Assembly: GCA_016880375.1 (NCBI GenBank) | Contig: JAEHDO010000406.1 | Coordinates: forward strand, 1-8,156 | From: Betaproteobacteria bacterium | Lineage (GTDB): Bacteria; Pseudomonadota; Gammaproteobacteria; Burkholderiales; Rhodocyclaceae | Direction of reading: 5' to 3' | Length of the DNA stretch: 8,156 bases | Shown: positions 6,725 through 8,156 of the stretch, piece after piece | How the letters are laid out: every line of letters begins with the position of its first letter | How positions within the stretch are numbered: the stretch's first letter is position 1 | Program-made: the position numbers and the translations under genes | Notes under the pieces: generated by a model | Databases searched by the model: none | What the model was told of the DNA's origin: nothing | What the model saw: only the letters and a program-made list of their open reading frames with translations

Positions 6725-7570
6725 ATGATGCTGACAGAACCTCCGTTTCTGACGCTGGTTGCGGCGATTCTGGGTCTCGTTGTCGGCAGCTTCCTCAACG
6801 TCGTCATCCACCGCCTTCCCAGGATGATGGAACGGGGCTGGATGATGGAATGCGCAGAGCTGCGGGGTGAACCGCCGCCATCGGCCGAGAAGCTGACCCT
6901 CGCCACGCCCCGTTCGCGCTGTCCGCAATGCGGCCATGGCATTACCGCCCTGGAAAACATTCCGATTCTCAGCTACCTCTTCTTGAGAGGGCGCTGCAGC
7001 GCCTGTCGGGTCCGCATCAGCCCGCGCTACCCCCTGATCGAGGCACTCTCCGGCCTGCTGTCCGGATATGCAGCATGGCGCTTCGGCGCAAGCTGGGCAG
7101 GTGCCGGGGCCTTGCTTTTCATCTGGGGCATGATCGCCCTGACCTTTATCGACTTCGACACCCAGCTGCTGCCTGACAGCATTACCCTGCCTTTGCTTTG
7201 GGCGGGCCTGCTGCTCAATCTGGGCGGCACCTTTGTCGAGCTGAAGGGTGCCGTGATCGGTGCGGCGGCAGGCTATCTGTCGCTCTGGGCGGTGTATTGG
7301 GTCTTCAGGCTCGCCACCGGCAAGGAGGGCATGGGCTATGGCGACTTCAAGCTGCTTGCAGTTATCGGCGCCTGGCTGGGTTGGCAGATGTTGCCCCTCA
7401 CAATACTCGCCTCGTCCATGGTGGGCGCCGTGGTCGGCATCAGCCTCATCGTCTTTGCCAGGCATGGCCGCAATATCCCGATTCCGTTCGGCCCCTATCT
7501 GGCGGCCGCCGGCCTCATCGCCCTTTTCTGGGGCAAGCCCCTGACCCAGCAATACCTCGGGCTGCTTTAG
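6725..7570 (+). CDS. pilD: Type IV prepilin peptidase / N-methyltransferase PilD
   Basis: PilD is a bifunctional inner-membrane aspartic protease that removes the leader of prepilins and pseudopilins and methylates the new N-terminal residue. The 281 residues have the full layout. GSFLNVVIHRLP (21-32) comes first. A cytoplasmic loop follows with the two zinc-type cysteine pairs, CPQC (66-69) and CSAC (91-94). Next is the first catalytic aspartate region FIDFDTQLLPD (141-151, D143/D145), then GYGD (204-207, D207 catalytic). About eight membrane helices are predicted by eye. In-frame TGA at 6704-6706 limits the start, and the ATG at 6725 or the adjacent ATG at 6728 are the choices. Neither has a good Shine-Dalgarno. 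The gene is 49 bases after pilC and probably on the same transcript. It is also likely to serve any type II secretion system in the cell. The usual coaE and zapD do not follow. Confidence 0.97.
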   Translation: MMLTEPPFLTLVAAILGLVVGSFLNVVIHRLPRMMERGWMMECAELRGEPPPSAEKLTLATPRSRCPQCGHGITALENIPILSYLFLRGRCSACRVRISPRYPLIEALSGLLSGYAAWRFGASWAGAGALLFIWGMIALTFIDFDTQLLPDSITLPLLWAGLLLNLGGTFVELKGAVIGAAAGYLSLWAVYWVFRLATGKEGMGYGDFKLLAVIGAWLGWQMLPLTILASSMVGAVVGISLIVFARHGRNIPIPFGPYLAAAGLIALFWGKPLTQQYLGLL

Positions 7571-7627
7571 CCCGACGACTTGATTTCGGCTTACAACGCC
7601 TCCATCGTTAGGCTGGACGGCTTACGC

Positions 7628-7633
7628 TATAAT
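7628..7633 (+). promoter_or_regulatory. -10 box (TATAAT) of the fmdB promoter
   Basis: A perfect TATAAT sits 25 bases before the fmdB start, in the 88-base gap after pilD. The expected -35 at 17 bases (7605-7610, TCGTTA) is poor, and there is no extended -10 TG, so an activator or a weak promoter is possible. Transcription would begin near 7640, leaving a leader of about 19 bases. The gap also holds a bulged stem (7569-7575 with 7586-7591) over the pilD stop, but no T run, so I do not call it a terminator. Confidence 0.55.
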
Positions 7634-7648
7634 TTCATGCTTGTTTTT

Positions 7649-7652
7649 GGAG
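7649..7652 (+). promoter_or_regulatory. Ribosome binding site that decides the fmdB start
   Basis: GGAG lies six bases before the ATG at 7659. An earlier in-frame TTG at 7641 would add six residues (MFLEIA), but it has no ribosome site and lies at the predicted transcription start. The site therefore supports the ATG at 7659. Confidence 0.7.
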
Positions 7653-7658
7653 ATCGCC

Positions 7659-7931
7659 ATGCCGATTTATGAATATCGCTGCAGCGCCTGCGGATTCCAG
7701 AAGGAGTTCCTGCGAAAAATCAGCGACGCGCCCCTGACGACCTGCCCAGAATGCGGCAAGGATTCGTTGAACAAATTACTCACTGCGGCCGGTTTCCAAC
7801 TCAAGGGCAGCGGCTGGTATGCGAGTGATTTCAAGGGCTCCCCGGCCAAGCCTGAGACAAAACCGGACAGCGCCAACACTCCCGCGGCTGGTTGCGGGGG
7901 CGGTTGCGCCTGCGCCACCGGCAACGGATAA
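7659..7931 (+). CDS. FmdB family zinc-ribbon protein
   Basis: This is a 90-residue protein of the FmdB/CxxC_CXXC_SSSS family, named after a putative regulator of formamidase/amidase genes in Methylophilus; the role of most members is unknown. MPIYEYRCSAC (1-11) is the family opening. The ribbon uses C8/C11 and C29/C32 (CPEC). The conserved core GFQLKGSGWYASDF (51-64) follows. The tail is flexible, with proline, lysine and aspartate, and ends in a glycine/cysteine-rich run (GCGGGCAC) common in proteobacterial members, which might bind metal. The start is set by the MPIYEY motif and the GGAG site. It has its own promoter and is probably cotranscribed with the DUF502 gene. In many betaproteobacteria this pair precedes aspS, which I would expect just beyond the window. 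Confidence 0.93.
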   Translation: MPIYEYRCSACGFQKEFLRKISDAPLTTCPECGKDSLNKLLTAAGFQLKGSGWYASDFKGSPAKPETKPDSANTPAAGCGGGCACATGNG

Positions 7932-8032
7932 ATGCCCCCGACGCTCGGCATCCTGCTTCACGGCCCCTGCTGGCGGCCGATGTCGCCATTTTCGCCGGCG
8001 GGCAGGTTTTGCGCGAGCGGCTTGGCGACGGC

Positions 8033-8156
8033 ATGAAAAAATACTTCATCACCGGCCTCTTGATCTGGGTTCCCTTGGCGATTACCGCCTGGGTGCTGGC
8101 GCTCATCGTCAGGACCATGGACCAGACGCTCTTGCTGCTGCCCGAAGCAATTCGTC
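8033..8156 (+). CDS. DUF502 family membrane protein (5' part, cut by window end)
   Basis: Forty-one codons are present before the window ends without a stop. The N-terminus MKKYFITGLLIWVPLAITAW, continuing into a stretch ending RTMDQTLLLLP (27-37), is the standard opening of DUF502 proteins, which are predicted inner-membrane proteins of unknown role, related to the plant LIKE-COV proteins. One membrane helix (about 5-27) is visible. The start ATG fits the family N-terminus. The same frame stays open upstream across the 101-base gap after fmdB, but that stretch does not look like DUF502. There is no clear Shine-Dalgarno. A short frame from 7932 ends at the ATGA overlap (8033-8036), which might couple translation. 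The break at 8156 is the window edge, not a truncation. Confidence 0.88.
   Translation, partial: MKKYFITGLLIWVPLAITAWVLALIVRTMDQTLLLLPEAIR

Noticed and set aside
6822..6850. Direct repeat GGATGATGGAA, twice, 18 bases apart within pilD
   Set aside because: It encodes RMMERG and WMMECA in the loop before the cysteine pairs. This stretch is usual for the family, so it is protein-driven and not a separate element.
6653..7552. 299-codon open frame on the minus strand opposite pilD
   Set aside because: It lies fully opposite a complete PilD with all catalytic residues. The antisense translation has no recognisable motif and has shadow-like composition.
7569..7613. Bulged stem over the pilD stop and GCCT/AGGC inverted repeat as a terminator
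   Set aside because: The stems are short and no T run follows either of them, so intrinsic termination is not supported.
7641..7658. TTG at 7641 as the fmdB start
   Set aside because: The family opening MPIYEY and the GGAG six bases upstream of the ATG at 7659 point to the later start.

Overview
The window reads as an ordinary chromosomal core region of a betaproteobacterium. The evidence is moderately high GC (judged by eye), close-to-consensus housekeeping proteins, the divergent ffh/ypjD pair followed by a CorB-type gene, a pilBCD cluster, and the fmdB–DUF502 pair that in many betaproteobacteria precedes aspS. A Rhodocyclales or Nitrosomonadales-like origin is my guess from the protein style; the sequence does not prove it. 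I see no tRNA, rRNA, CRISPR array, insertion sequence, prophage or toxin–antitoxin gene. The first gene and last gene point away from an accessory island, and I did not find an undescribed system here.

Layout. Positions 38-1393 on the minus strand hold ffh, the protein subunit of the signal recognition particle, with a possible terminator at the left edge. Only 39 bases separate its start from the divergent ypjD (1433-2260), an eight-helix inner-membrane protein of the cytochrome c assembly (CcsA-like) family. A CorB/YfjD-type transporter-like protein with DUF21, paired CBS and CorC_HlyC domains follows at 2318-3586, starting at TTG. After a 133-base spacer with a candidate promoter and a hairpin, the type IV pilus assembly genes pilB (3720-5432), pilC (5443-6675) and pilD (6725-7570) lie in line. 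A new promoter with a perfect TATAAT at 7628-7633 then drives fmdB (7659-7931), a zinc-ribbon regulatory-type protein, and the beginning of a DUF502 membrane protein (8033 to the window end, truncated by the edge).

How the genes work together. PilB is the cytoplasmic ATPase that powers pilus extension, PilC is the inner-membrane platform it acts on, and PilD cleaves and N-methylates the prepilins. The pilin gene itself is not in this window, and neither are coaE and zapD, which often follow pilD in other proteobacteria. Ffh delivers nascent membrane proteins to the translocon. YpjD and CorB are a conserved neighbour pair, with CorB-type proteins linked to divalent cation (Mg/Co) handling.

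The less ordinary points are small: a 28-base imperfect repeat shared by the ffh 3' spacer and the pilC-pilD spacer (23 of 28 positions), an interrupted hairpin just upstream of the pilB start, and two intergenic gaps each bridged by a short open frame that touches the stop of one gene and the start of the next.
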